From an uncultured Pseudomonadota bacterium (GTDB lineage: Bacteria; Pseudomonadota; Gammaproteobacteria; Steroidobacterales; Steroidobacteraceae), in NCBI GenBank assembly GCA_903868595.1, contig CAIPVV010000013.1:1-40801 (forward strand): a stretch of DNA of 40,801 bases. The letters run 5' to 3'. The notes under the pieces were generated by a model. It searched no databases. It was not told where the DNA came from and saw only the letters and a program-made list of their open reading frames with translations. A program made the translations under genes and the position numbers. Shown piece after piece: positions 8,691 to 16,620 of this stretch (position 1 is its first letter; each line of letters opens with the position of its first letter).

Positions 8691-9166
8691 GTGGATGCCC
8701 CGCCGTTGATCATCAGCTGCGCGCGCTTGATCGCGCGCAGGATCGACAGGTGCGTGCCGCAGCGGCACTTCAGGCCCGCCAGCCCCTGGCGAAGCTCGGC
8801 ATCGGTCGCTTTGGGCTGGTGCTTGAGCAGCGCCGCGGCGGTCATGAGCCAGCCGTTCACGCAGTACCCGCACTGCGGGACCTGCTCCTCGAGCCAGGCC
8901 TGCTGCACCGGGTGCGGATGCTCGGGGGAGCCCAAACCCCGCAAGGTCGTCACCGCGTGGCCCTCGACGCTGGCCGCGGGCGCGACGCAGGCGCGCAGCG
9001 GCTCGCCGTCCAGATGCACGGTGCAGGCGCCGCACTGCGCGAGGCCGCACCCGAAATGCGGGTTGGAGAGACCCAGCTGCTCCCTCAGCACGTAGAGGAG
9101 CGGGGTGTCCGGCGCGACGTCGACGGAGACGGGCGCGCCGTCAAGCTGGAATCGGACTGTCGGCAT
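8687..9166 (-). CDS. iorA: (2Fe-2S)-binding subunit of molybdenum hydroxylase (IorA-like)
   Basis: A 159-residue protein with two iron-sulfur motifs. The plant-ferredoxin-type cluster is bound by Cys40, 45, 48 and 60 (CGLAQCGAC then LRAC). The second cluster is bound by Cys99, 102, 134 and 136 (QCGYC and KCRCGTH). Length and motif spacing match small subunits of isoquinoline 1-oxidoreductase and related two-subunit aldehyde oxidases. It has no signal peptide of its own, so it would be carried out with the Tat-signal large subunit. It is first in a two-gene minus-strand operon, and its stop overlaps the iorB GTG. A terminal electron acceptor such as a cytochrome c is not encoded next to it. 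Confidence 0.92.
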   Translation of the reverse strand: MPTVRFQLDGAPVSVDVAPDTPLLYVLREQLGLSNPHFGCGLAQCGACTVHLDGEPLRACVAPAASVEGHAVTTLRGLGSPEHPHPVQQAWLEEQVPQCGYCVNGWLMTAAALLKHQPKATDAELRQGLAGLKCRCGTHLSILRAIKRAQLMINGGAST

Positions 9167-9812
9167 GTGGGAACCCCGTGCGTTTTGCAGGGGATCATCC
9201 GGCGCGACCCGCCGCCGTGCAAGCGCAGCGGCGGGGGACTCCGGGAGGTCGGGCCGCCAGGGATCTGCACTACCGGGCGGACGGGTGATCCCGCATCCGG
9301 CCCATCAGCTCCTGCATCCGGTCCCTCCGCTCCTGCAGGGCCGGGTGGCCGCGCATCCTCTCCCCGTTCCTCCTGCCGTCGCCCTTGTTTTGCTCCAGCC
9401 GGAGCGCCGGACGGGGCGCGGGTGGCACACGGCAGGTCGCCGCCCCTCTGCATGCGCCCCGGGCCTCTAGACCCCCTGCAGGCCCTCGGCCCGCATTATG
9501 ATGCGACGCTGTTCGCAATTTGGCGGTCTCGCCCTGCGGGCGGCTCCGAAGGAGCTAATATCCTGTGTTGCAAGCTGCGTGGCGAATTTGCCCCACAGTT
9601 CGCCTGTGCCTTGTGTCCGTTGCTCCCGGTGGGCCGGGGTTTTCCTCGGTCTGACGCCGCTTCCAGATGCCCTGGAGCCTTTGGCCCGGGTAATGCGGTG
9701 GTGAAAGTCGTGGGTGTTGATTTGACGCCGATGTTGCTGAGTCAATATTCTTTCGATTGATTGTCGGTGGCGAGGGCGCAACACACTCGGTTCTCTCAAG
9801 GTTACAAGACAA
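9167..9812. other. Divergent intergenic region between iorA-like and fimT
   Basis: It holds promoters for both directions. An inverted repeat (CCCGCCGC at 9208, GCGGCGGG at 9228, 12-base loop) lies in the iorA leader. On the minus strand, a frame ending at 9270 encodes a charged Met/Arg-rich tail (for example RDRMQELMGRMRDHPSAR). That could be the end of a small real protein, with the hairpin as its terminator, but the upstream part of the frame looks random. A TATGAT hexamer at 9496 is a possible -10 for the pilus operon. Confidence 0.35.
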
Positions 9813-10343
9813 ATGGTACGAAACGCTCCCTATCCCAGTGCGCTGGCCCCGCAGCGTGGCATGACTACGATCGAACTGTTGGTCGTGATCGCCCTGATCG
9901 GGCTGCTGACAGCCCTGAGCGTCGCCTCCTATCGCTATGTGATTGACCGCAATCGTGTTGCTAGCGAGGTCAATGGTCTTCTCGGCGACATGCAGCTCGC
10001 GCGGGCAGAGGCCATCAAGCAAGGGCTTACGGTCAAGGCCTGCGTGTCAACCAACGGCGCGACATGCACTGGCCAGACGACATGGCAGTCCGGCTGGATC
10101 GTTATTGATTCAAGCAGCAATGTCCTGCGCGTACAGCCTCCTTTTACCAACTCGGACACCTTTGTCGCCAACAACAACCTCTCCTCGGTGTCGTTTAACC
10201 GCGAGGGTTTTGCCCTGGGTCTGGTTGCCGGTACACAGGTGACACTCAAGAACAGCGCGGGACTGCAGTCAGCCACGCGCTGCCTGCAACTGACGACGGT
10301 GGGACTCATGAGCGTAGCGACCTACGGGGGTAGCTGCACGTGA
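9813..10343 (+). CDS. fimT: Type IV pilus minor pseudopilin FimT (GspH/FimT family)
   Basis: A 176-residue prepilin and the first gene of the minor-pilin operon. A 16-residue leader ends in ...QRG, where the prepilin peptidase PilD should cut before MTTIELLVVIALIGLLTAL. The conserved Glu at mature position 5 is present. The C-terminal region, with paired cysteines (AC..., ATCTG, TRCLQL), fits the GspH/FimT beta-rich domain. FimT-type minor pilins prime pilus assembly and in some species bind DNA for uptake. The stop overlaps the GTG of pilV (GTGA at 10340). An AAGG lies 11 bases before the ATG. The membrane spacing and the operon position make the call firm. Confidence 0.9.
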   Translation: MVRNAPYPSALAPQRGMTTIELLVVIALIGLLTALSVASYRYVIDRNRVASEVNGLLGDMQLARAEAIKQGLTVKACVSTNGATCTGQTTWQSGWIVIDSSSNVLRVQPPFTNSDTFVANNNLSSVSFNREGFALGLVAGTQVTLKNSAGLQSATRCLQLTTVGLMSVATYGGSCT

Positions 10344-10903
10344 ACACGAACCGGCTATCGATCCGGTGCAAACCAACGGCTGCAGCCCGGGGCTTTAGCC
10401 TGATCGAGGTCCTTGTTGCGCTGGTGGTGCTGGGTATCGGGCTGCTGGGCATCACCAAGCTGCAGGCCCTCGCGTACGCCAGTACCGACAATGCGGCCAA
10501 CCAGTCCGTTGCCTCGGTGGAGGCGGCGAGCTTCGCCGCCTCGATGCGGGCCAACAGGGCTTACTGGGCGCAGGGTGGGGCGCCCAACCCCATAAAGCTG
10601 GCGGGGACAACCGTGACGTCCACTGACGCGACGCTCAATGTCGCGATGGACTGCACGTCGGGGGGTGCCAATGCGCCCTGCGTGCCCCATGACCTTGCGG
10701 CTTACGACCTGCAGAAGTGGGCCGCCGCATTGCAGGCTATCCTGCCTAACTACGCCGCCCAGATCAGCTGTCCGCCCCTCGTCAGCCCGGTGGACTGCAC
10801 GATCCAGCTCACCTGGAATGAGAGAACGGTGAACCTCAACACCCAGTCGGTCGCGGGACCGGCTATCGCGCAGCCTGTCTATATTCTCAATGTACAACCC
10901 TGA
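10340..10903 (+). CDS. pilV: Type IV pilus modification/minor pilin PilV
   Basis: A 187-residue prepilin-like protein with a GTG start overlapping the fimT stop. The leader ends ...AAARG and is followed by FSLIEVLVALVVLGIGLLGI, the signature of PilV with Glu5. The segment after the membrane helix (TKLQALAYASTDNAANQSVA) matches the N-terminal helix of PilV-family pilins. Four cysteines in the C-terminal half may form disulfides. PilV joins FimU/FimT, PilW, PilX and PilE in the tip complex that initiates pilus assembly and carries PilY1. The start of pilW lies inside its 3' end (14 shared bases). Confidence 0.9.
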   Translation: MNTNRLSIRCKPTAAARGFSLIEVLVALVVLGIGLLGITKLQALAYASTDNAANQSVASVEAASFAASMRANRAYWAQGGAPNPIKLAGTTVTSTDATLNVAMDCTSGGANAPCVPHDLAAYDLQKWAAALQAILPNYAAQISCPPLVSPVDCTIQLTWNERTVNLNTQSVAGPAIAQPVYILNVQP

Positions 10904-11648
10904 TAACTCATCCGAAGCCGAGCGCTCGATGCGTGGCGGCCAGCGCCAGCAGGGCTATACGCTCATCGAGTTCCTGGTCGCCGTGGCGATCGGCATCTTC
11001 CTGCTCTCGGGCCTGCTGATCATTGTCCAGGGCAATGGTCGCGTCTACAGGGAGCAGTCGTCGCTGGTGCAGCTGCAGGACGGCCAGCGGCTGGCCCTGA
11101 CCATGCTTACCGACGTGATCCAGTCGGCCGGGTATTTTACGAACCCGCTGGTGAACACCGCGGCGGGGGCCTTGCCGCTCGTGGCGCCCTATGCAACCGC
11201 GGGACAGCCGATGTACGGCACGGAAAATGCGGCCGCGCCCGGCGACACGATATCCGTTCGCTACCTGACCGCCAGTGGCGATGGAGTGCTGAACTGCGCG
11301 GGGCTCTCGAATGCCACCGGCGCCAACGTGCTCTACGTCAACACGTTCAGTGTCACCGGCGGCCAGTTGGTCTGCACGGTAAACGGCGTCAGTTACCCGC
11401 TGGTATCGGGCGTTACGAACATGCAGGTCCTGTACGGCGTTAAGACCAACCTGGCTGCAGCGAACAGCAGTGCCGATACTTACCTGAATGCGGCGCAGAT
11501 GACGACCACCAACTGGATGAACGTGATCTCGGTGAACGTGACCCTGACCTTCAGCAATCCACTGTATGCGGCAGGTAATAACCAGCCGCAGACGATCAAC
11601 CTTCCTACGGTAATCACGGTGATGAACCGAGCAAGCGTGGTCCTCTAG
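10890..11648 (+). CDS. pilW: Type IV pilus minor pilin PilW
   Basis: A 252-residue prepilin. The leader ends ...QRQQG and is followed by YTLIEFLVAVAIGIFLLSG, with tyrosine as first mature residue and the conserved Glu5. The next helix (REQSSLVQLQDGQRLALTML) and the sequence QSAGYF are typical of PilW. The large C-terminal domain is Asn/Thr-rich, as expected for the biggest minor pilin. It overlaps pilV at the 5' end, and its TAG shares a base with the pilX GTG. An internal ATG (MRGG, residue 14) would still leave a workable leader, so the exact start is open. It is part of the tip-initiation complex. Confidence 0.9.
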   Translation: MYNPDNSSEAERSMRGGQRQQGYTLIEFLVAVAIGIFLLSGLLIIVQGNGRVYREQSSLVQLQDGQRLALTMLTDVIQSAGYFTNPLVNTAAGALPLVAPYATAGQPMYGTENAAAPGDTISVRYLTASGDGVLNCAGLSNATGANVLYVNTFSVTGGQLVCTVNGVSYPLVSGVTNMQVLYGVKTNLAAANSSADTYLNAAQMTTTNWMNVISVNVTLTFSNPLYAAGNNQPQTINLPTVITVMNRASVVL

Positions 11649-12229
11649 TGTCTATGAAAGTGCCCCAAGTCAAATCCCAAAAGGGTTTCGTGCTGATAAC
11701 GGCCTTGCTGCTGCTGGTGGTCGTGACGATCATCGGTGTCAGCATGCTGCGCAGCTTCGGCGTGCAGCAGCGTATCGCCACGAACTTGCGCGAAAAGCGC
11801 CGTGCCCTGAATGCGGCCGAGACGGCGCAGCAATATGCCGAATGGTGGCTCAGTACCGGCAACAATGCAGCCACGAACCCGATCACTTGCGCAGCCTTGC
11901 TCAATGCCAATCTCGGCCAGGGTCAGGTCTGCGCCAATATCCTGCCTGCGTCGGTCGGCAACGTCACGACCGTGCCTTGGGTCCTGAATGGGTTGCCTGT
12001 CGGCGTCACCTATACGCCTGCGACGATGACTATTTCGGCCGCGGCGGCCGCGGGTACCTACGTGACTCCGCCCGTGTTTTATATCTCATCCCTTGGAACG
12101 GCGGCTGATGGCCTTGGGCAGGTCTTTCAGGTCGACGCGGTTGGCTATGGCGGCAACTCCTCCGCCGTGGCCGTCGTGGAGAGCACCTTCGAAGTGTCGC
12201 AAGGGGTTGTTAATCGAGGTGGACTGTAA
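11648..12229 (+). CDS. pilX: Type IV pilus minor pilin PilX
   Basis: A 193-residue pilin-like protein. The N-terminus, KSQKG then FVLITALLLLVVVTIIGVSM, is the PilX type, which lacks the usual Glu5. PilX_N and PilX helices are seen in RRALNAAETAQQYAEWWL. The GTG at 11648 overlaps the pilW TAG, in keeping with the overlaps elsewhere in the operon. An ATG two codons later (11654) is equally possible. PilX sits in the minor-pilin complex and links to PilY1, whose gene follows directly (TAATG overlap at 12227). Role by family; not shown here by sequence alone. Confidence 0.88.
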   Translation: MSMKVPQVKSQKGFVLITALLLLVVVTIIGVSMLRSFGVQQRIATNLREKRRALNAAETAQQYAEWWLSTGNNAATNPITCAALLNANLGQGQVCANILPASVGNVTTVPWVLNGLPVGVTYTPATMTISAAAAAGTYVTPPVFYISSLGTAADGLGQVFQVDAVGYGGNSSAVAVVESTFEVSQGVVNRGGL

Positions 12230-15200
12230 TGAAACGCAAAGTTCCTGCTGGTCTCCTTGTGGGCGCGGCGCTCGGGGCGTTGGTGTCTGGCACGGCCTCG
12301 GGTGCCCTGCAGGTCACCGAGTTCTTCACGGGTACTACGACGACTAATTCCTGGTACTTCTACAATGGAGCCTGCCTGACCGCCAGCAGCGCATCCCCTG
12401 GCGCCAACCCCGGGCAGATCCCCGGCTGCACGGCCATCAAATCCAGCTACTACGCCACGACCTCCGACGGTGCGCAGAGCCTGGTGGGCGGGCAGAACGG
12501 CGTCACCGGCACTGCCGATACCCTGCCCGATCCGACCGGCAGCGGTGCGCTACGCTTCACCAATGGCTACCCCTATGGGCACAGCCAGAACGGGGCGATC
12601 ATCTCAGCGACGCCGTTCAGCAGCTCGGCGGGCGTGCTGGCGACGTTCAAGACGGCCACCTACCGGGGCGACTCCGGCGGTAGCGGAAACGATGGGGCGG
12701 ACGGCATCAGTTTCTTCCTGATGGATGGCTCCTACCCCCCGGGCATCGGTTCCTGGGGTGGCAGCCTGGGTTACACCTGTTCCAACTCCAACCCGCCCTA
12801 CGATGGCATCGTCGGCGCCTACCTGGGTCTGGGTATCGATGAATTCGGCAACTTCCTTAACCAGTCGGATACTACCGCCACTGGCTTCGGCTACGCGCCC
12901 AACCGCATCGGTCTGCGCGGCGCTGGCAGTATTTCCTGGGCGGCTCTGAATGCCAGCTACCCCACTTATTACCCTTCCTCGCTGACCAGCAGCCAGCGGC
13001 AGTCCGCAGTGCAAAAAACCTGCAGCACCGGGCAGCTGTGGAACTACAGCAGCAATGCTTCCAGTCCGACAGCCGTACTCAGCGCCAGCGGCTCGACGGT
13101 ATCCGGCACGGTTGCGGGGACGCTTTCGAACGGCAGCAACCAGATCACCGCCATCCCGCTGCCATTTCCGTCGTCTCTGGTTGTCGGCGCAAAGATCACC
13201 GATCCCTCGGGCTACATCCCGGCCGGTACCACGGTCACCAATATCAGCACCGCTTCGTCCGGATATTACGGCGGTACGACCACAGGCGTGCTTACGCTCA
13301 GCGCCTCGCCGACGGTTCCTTCTAGCGGTGGCTGGCGGGGCGGCGGCTCGACTACTGCCAATGAAACCATGACCTATACCGTGACGGCGCCCGGCAACCC
13401 GGTCACGATTGCGGATTATGCGCCGCTGCCGGGCGCCTATGCGGTGCTGTCCGGCGTGCAGATCGCCAACGAGGCTGCGATGAGTCGCACGCTCGCGAAC
13501 TACATCTACTACCGCCTGAAGATCACGCCCGACGGCTACCTGTCCCTCTCGTACAGCCTCAACGGTGCCGCGTACCAGAACGTTATCGCCAACCAGCTGA
13601 TCACGACCGCCAACGGGCCGCTACCCTCGACGTTTCGATTTGGATTTGGCGGATCTACCGGCGGCGACACCAATATCCACGAACTGCTGTGCTTCCAGGC
13701 GCAGCCGTCGGAGACCTCCGGCAGTTCGACGAGCGTCAACGAGAAGCAGGCAGCCAAGGTGCAGGCCGGTACGCAGGCCTACTTCGCCTTCTATAATCCG
13801 TCTGACTGGACCGGCGCGTTGACCGCCAACACACTCATCGATACCAACGGCGTGATCTCCATCGCCCCGGTGGCCAACTGGGATGCCTCCTGCGCGCTTA
13901 GCGGTGTTGCCAGTGGCAAGACCTGCGGCGGTACCAATGCGAGCGGCCCGATCGCCGGGCTCGCGCCATCCGCCCGTACGATACTGACCTGGAATGGCAC
14001 GAAAGGCGTGCCTTTTGAGTGGGCCAATATCACTGCCGCGCAGCAGGCCGCGCTGACGGCGGGTGACTCGAGCCCGACCAGCGACCGACTGAATTTCCTG
14101 CGTGGTGACGATACCCACGAGGTCGACTCGGCGGGCGTGGGCTACTACCGCAACCGCGACAGCGTGCTGGGCGATATCGTGGATTCCAGCCCGACGTGGG
14201 TGGGCCCGCCGCTCTCGCCCTATACGGCCAGCTGGACGGATCTTCTGAACAGCGGGGCCACGGCACCGGAGGCATCCGGGCAGAGCTACCTGAGCTTCGT
14301 CGGTGCGCAGCAAACGCGCCTCAACGTCGTGTACGGCGGTGCCAATGATGGCTACTTGCATGGCTTCCGTGCGGGCTCCTTTACGGCCGCGGGAGCCTTC
14401 TCCAACACGTCTGCCACGCCTAATGACGGCGTGGAAGTGCTGGCCTATATGCCGGCCGCGGTGGTGGCGGCGATCCACAGCTCCACCACGCCCGCCATCG
14501 ACTACTCCAACCCGCAGTATGGGCATGCGTTCTTTGTCGATGCCACGCCGGGCAGTGGCGACCTGTATTACAACAGCGCCTGGCACACGTGGCTGGTCGG
14601 TGGCCTGGGTGCCGGTGGCGCGGGCCTGTATGCGCTGGATGTAACGAATCCGGCCAACTTCTCCGAGGCCAACGCGGCGAGCGTGGTCATCGGGGAGTGG
14701 GGGCCGAGCACGATTACCTGCGTGAACGTCACAAGCTGCGGCAAGAACATGGGTAACACCTATGGTGCGCCGCAGATCCGCCGCTTCCACAACGGGCAGT
14801 GGGGTGTGATCTTCGGTAACGGCCTTGGCAGTACATCGGGCGATGCCGGCATCTACATCATGCTGGTCAACCCAAGCAGTGGTGCCCAGACTTTCTATTA
14901 CCTCAGTACGGGCAGCGCCAGCAGCAACGGCATCGCCGCCGTCGCGCCGGCGGACCTGGATGGCGATCACATCACCGATTACATCTATGCCGGTGACGTG
15001 AACGGCAACCTGTGGCGTTTTGACGTGACCAGCAGTAATCCCAGTAGCTGGGCTGTCAGTACCGGGCCGCTATTCACCGCCCAGTCGGGCCAGCCCATCA
15101 TGACCGCACCGGTGATTGCCTCGGTGCCGGTGGGCGGTGGTGCGCCGCGGCTGATGATTTCCTTCGGCACCGGTCGGCAGTTTCCGCTGACCAACAGCAC

Positions 15201-15849
15201 CGGGACCACCTACGCTTCCGCCAGCCAGAACCTGTACGGCGTCTGGGACTGGAACATGGCCAGCTGGAATTCCAAATCCACCCTGACCTACGCAAGTCTT
15301 GCCAGCACGGCGGCGGCGACAGGGCTGACCTCCCCTTCTTATGCGGTCACGCAGGCAAAGCTGCAGTCGCAGCCCGTCACCGTTGATGCCATCACGGGAG
15401 CCCGCATTGGCAGCGCGAACACGATCTGCTGGCAGGGCGGGAGTTGTAGCGCTGGAACGGGCAAGTTCGGCTGGTACGTAAACCTTCCGGGCACCCAGGA
15501 ACAGGTGATCTACAACCCGGTGCTCTACCAGTCGGCGTTCATCGTCGACTCGGTGGTGCCGGCCACCAACTTGCCGTCCTCGTGCACCCAGAGCTCCAAC
15601 ACGGGCTATACCTATGCGATATCGGTTGGGGATGGCAGTGCATTTACTACCCCGTTTACCAAGTACAACACACTGGCCAATGTAGCCGGCGTACAGACGG
15701 ATGCAACGGGTACCCCCGCTATCGTCACCACGGCCGAGGCGACGACCTCGCTCGTGTATCAGACGGTCTCCGGTACGCCCAGCGCACAGCAGATCTCTCT
15801 TAAGTCCAAAAACAGCGTCAGGCGCCTGACCTGGGTTGAGCTGCGATGA
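12229..15849 (+). CDS. pilY1: PilY1/PilC-family pilus tip protein with an N-terminal L-type-lectin-like domain
   Basis: A 1206-residue exported protein (signal peptide about 1-26, ending GTASG). The C-terminal half, from about residue 620, is the classic PilY1 beta-propeller: LGDIVDSSPTWVG, VVYGGANDGYLHGF, and a calcium-type loop with Asp909, 911, 913 and 917 followed by YAGDVNGNLWRFD. The N-terminal half is not the von Willebrand A domain of Pseudomonas PilY1. Residues about 27-490 look like an L-type lectin: GADGISFFL (Asp158), GIDEFGNF (Asp204, Asn208, the usual metal-site pair), and the closing FRFGFGGSTGGDTNIHELL. A Ser/Thr/Gly-rich insert (about 280-390) interrupts the lectin. PilY1 controls pilus extension and adhesion, so this version may bind sugars. 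It is coupled to pilX and pilE by overlaps. Confidence 0.9.
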   Translation: MKRKVPAGLLVGAALGALVSGTASGALQVTEFFTGTTTTNSWYFYNGACLTASSASPGANPGQIPGCTAIKSSYYATTSDGAQSLVGGQNGVTGTADTLPDPTGSGALRFTNGYPYGHSQNGAIISATPFSSSAGVLATFKTATYRGDSGGSGNDGADGISFFLMDGSYPPGIGSWGGSLGYTCSNSNPPYDGIVGAYLGLGIDEFGNFLNQSDTTATGFGYAPNRIGLRGAGSISWAALNASYPTYYPSSLTSSQRQSAVQKTCSTGQLWNYSSNASSPTAVLSASGSTVSGTVAGTLSNGSNQITAIPLPFPSSLVVGAKITDPSGYIPAGTTVTNISTASSGYYGGTTTGVLTLSASPTVPSSGGWRGGGSTTANETMTYTVTAPGNPVTIADYAPLPGAYAVLSGVQIANEAAMSRTLANYIYYRLKITPDGYLSLSYSLNGAAYQNVIANQLITTANGPLPSTFRFGFGGSTGGDTNIHELLCFQAQPSETSGSSTSVNEKQAAKVQAGTQAYFAFYNPSDWTGALTANTLIDTNGVISIAPVANWDASCALSGVASGKTCGGTNASGPIAGLAPSARTILTWNGTKGVPFEWANITAAQQAALTAGDSSPTSDRLNFLRGDDTHEVDSAGVGYYRNRDSVLGDIVDSSPTWVGPPLSPYTASWTDLLNSGATAPEASGQSYLSFVGAQQTRLNVVYGGANDGYLHGFRAGSFTAAGAFSNTSATPNDGVEVLAYMPAAVVAAIHSSTTPAIDYSNPQYGHAFFVDATPGSGDLYYNSAWHTWLVGGLGAGGAGLYALDVTNPANFSEANAASVVIGEWGPSTITCVNVTSCGKNMGNTYGAPQIRRFHNGQWGVIFGNGLGSTSGDAGIYIMLVNPSSGAQTFYYLSTGSASSNGIAAVAPADLDGDHITDYIYAGDVNGNLWRFDVTSSNPSSWAVSTGPLFTAQSGQPIMTAPVIASVPVGGGAPRLMISFGTGRQFPLTNSTGTTYASASQNLYGVWDWNMASWNSKSTLTYASLASTAAATGLTSPSYAVTQAKLQSQPVTVDAITGARIGSANTICWQGGSCSAGTGKFGWYVNLPGTQEQVIYNPVLYQSAFIVDSVVPATNLPSSCTQSSNTGYTYAISVGDGSAFTTPFTKYNTLANVAGVQTDATGTPAIVTTAEATTSLVYQTVSGTPSAQQISLKSKNSVRRLTWVELR

Positions 15850-16340
15850 GGCTCTCCCCCTTGAATGCCCGCCTGCGTGGACGGGGCGCGTGCGGGCCGG
15901 GCGGCAAGGCGCCTGGGTTTACGCTGATCGAGTTGCTGGTGGCGATGATCATCGTGGGCATCCTGACCGCGATTGCGGTGCCGAGTTACCTGAACTATGT
16001 GCGCAAGGCGCGGCGCGTGGAGGCCAAGACAGCGTTGCTGGACCTGGCCGGCCGCGAGGAGCGGTTCTACGCGTCCAGCAATGTCTACACCACGACGCCG
16101 GCAAGCGTGGGCTACAGCGGTGCGTCCTTCCCGATGGCGGTCGGCAATGGCTACTACAGCATTTCGGTCGCCGTGGCGGCCGGACCCCCGGCGACCTTTA
16201 CCCTGATTGCCACGCCAGTTGCCGGCAAGGGGCAGGATCTGGATACCCCCTGCGCCTCCTTCACGGTGACGCAGACCGGTAGCCAGACCGCCCGCAATTC
16301 CGCTGCTGCCGACAACACGGCGACCTGCTGGAACCAGTAG
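15846..16340 (+). CDS. pilE: Type IV minor pilin PilE
   Basis: A 164-residue prepilin whose ATG overlaps the pilY1 TGA (ATGA). A long leader of about 24 residues, rich in Arg and Gly, ends KAPG before FTLIELLVAMIIVGILTAIAV, with Glu5 present. The following YLNYVRKARRVEAKTALLDL and the ERFY...YTTT segment are typical of the PilE minor pilins that close this operon in Xanthomonas- and Pseudomonas-like bacteria. Two C-terminal cysteines (TPCASF, ATCWNQ) probably form the pilin D-loop disulfide. It is last in the operon. No strong terminator was found in the 280 bases that follow. Confidence 0.9.
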   Translation: MRLSPLNARLRGRGACGPGGKAPGFTLIELLVAMIIVGILTAIAVPSYLNYVRKARRVEAKTALLDLAGREERFYASSNVYTTTPASVGYSGASFPMAVGNGYYSISVAVAAGPPATFTLIATPVAGKGQDLDTPCASFTVTQTGSQTARNSAAADNTATCWNQ

Positions 16341-16620
16341 TGTTCGGCCTCTCGGGCAGGCAGGGGTGCTCGTGCGCCCTGGCCAACCGGGGCAGGGCAG
16401 CACCCTATTCGGGTCGCGGGCGACGCGTCCCGTCGGTCACGTCGGGCCCTGAGCCACGGGCCGCCCGGTCCGTTAGCGGTCCGCTGCCCTTGGCCTGCCC
16501 GCTTCTGGCTGCTCATCGCCGCAAGATATTCATTCCCGGGTGCCATAATCCAGCTGCGAAAGGTCCGTCACAGCCCGGTGCTGTGGCGCCTCGTTCCGGG
16601 GCATCGCAGGCAGGTAAAAT

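Noticed and set aside
7257..9095. A 612-residue plus-strand open frame opposite the molybdenum hydroxylase genes
   Set aside because: It is exactly antisense to two well-recognised genes, rich in Arg, Gly and His, and has no domain. It is a GC-bias shadow.
13621..14970. A 449-residue minus-strand frame opposite pilY1
   Set aside because: Antisense to the conserved PilY1 propeller, with no recognisable domain or start signal.
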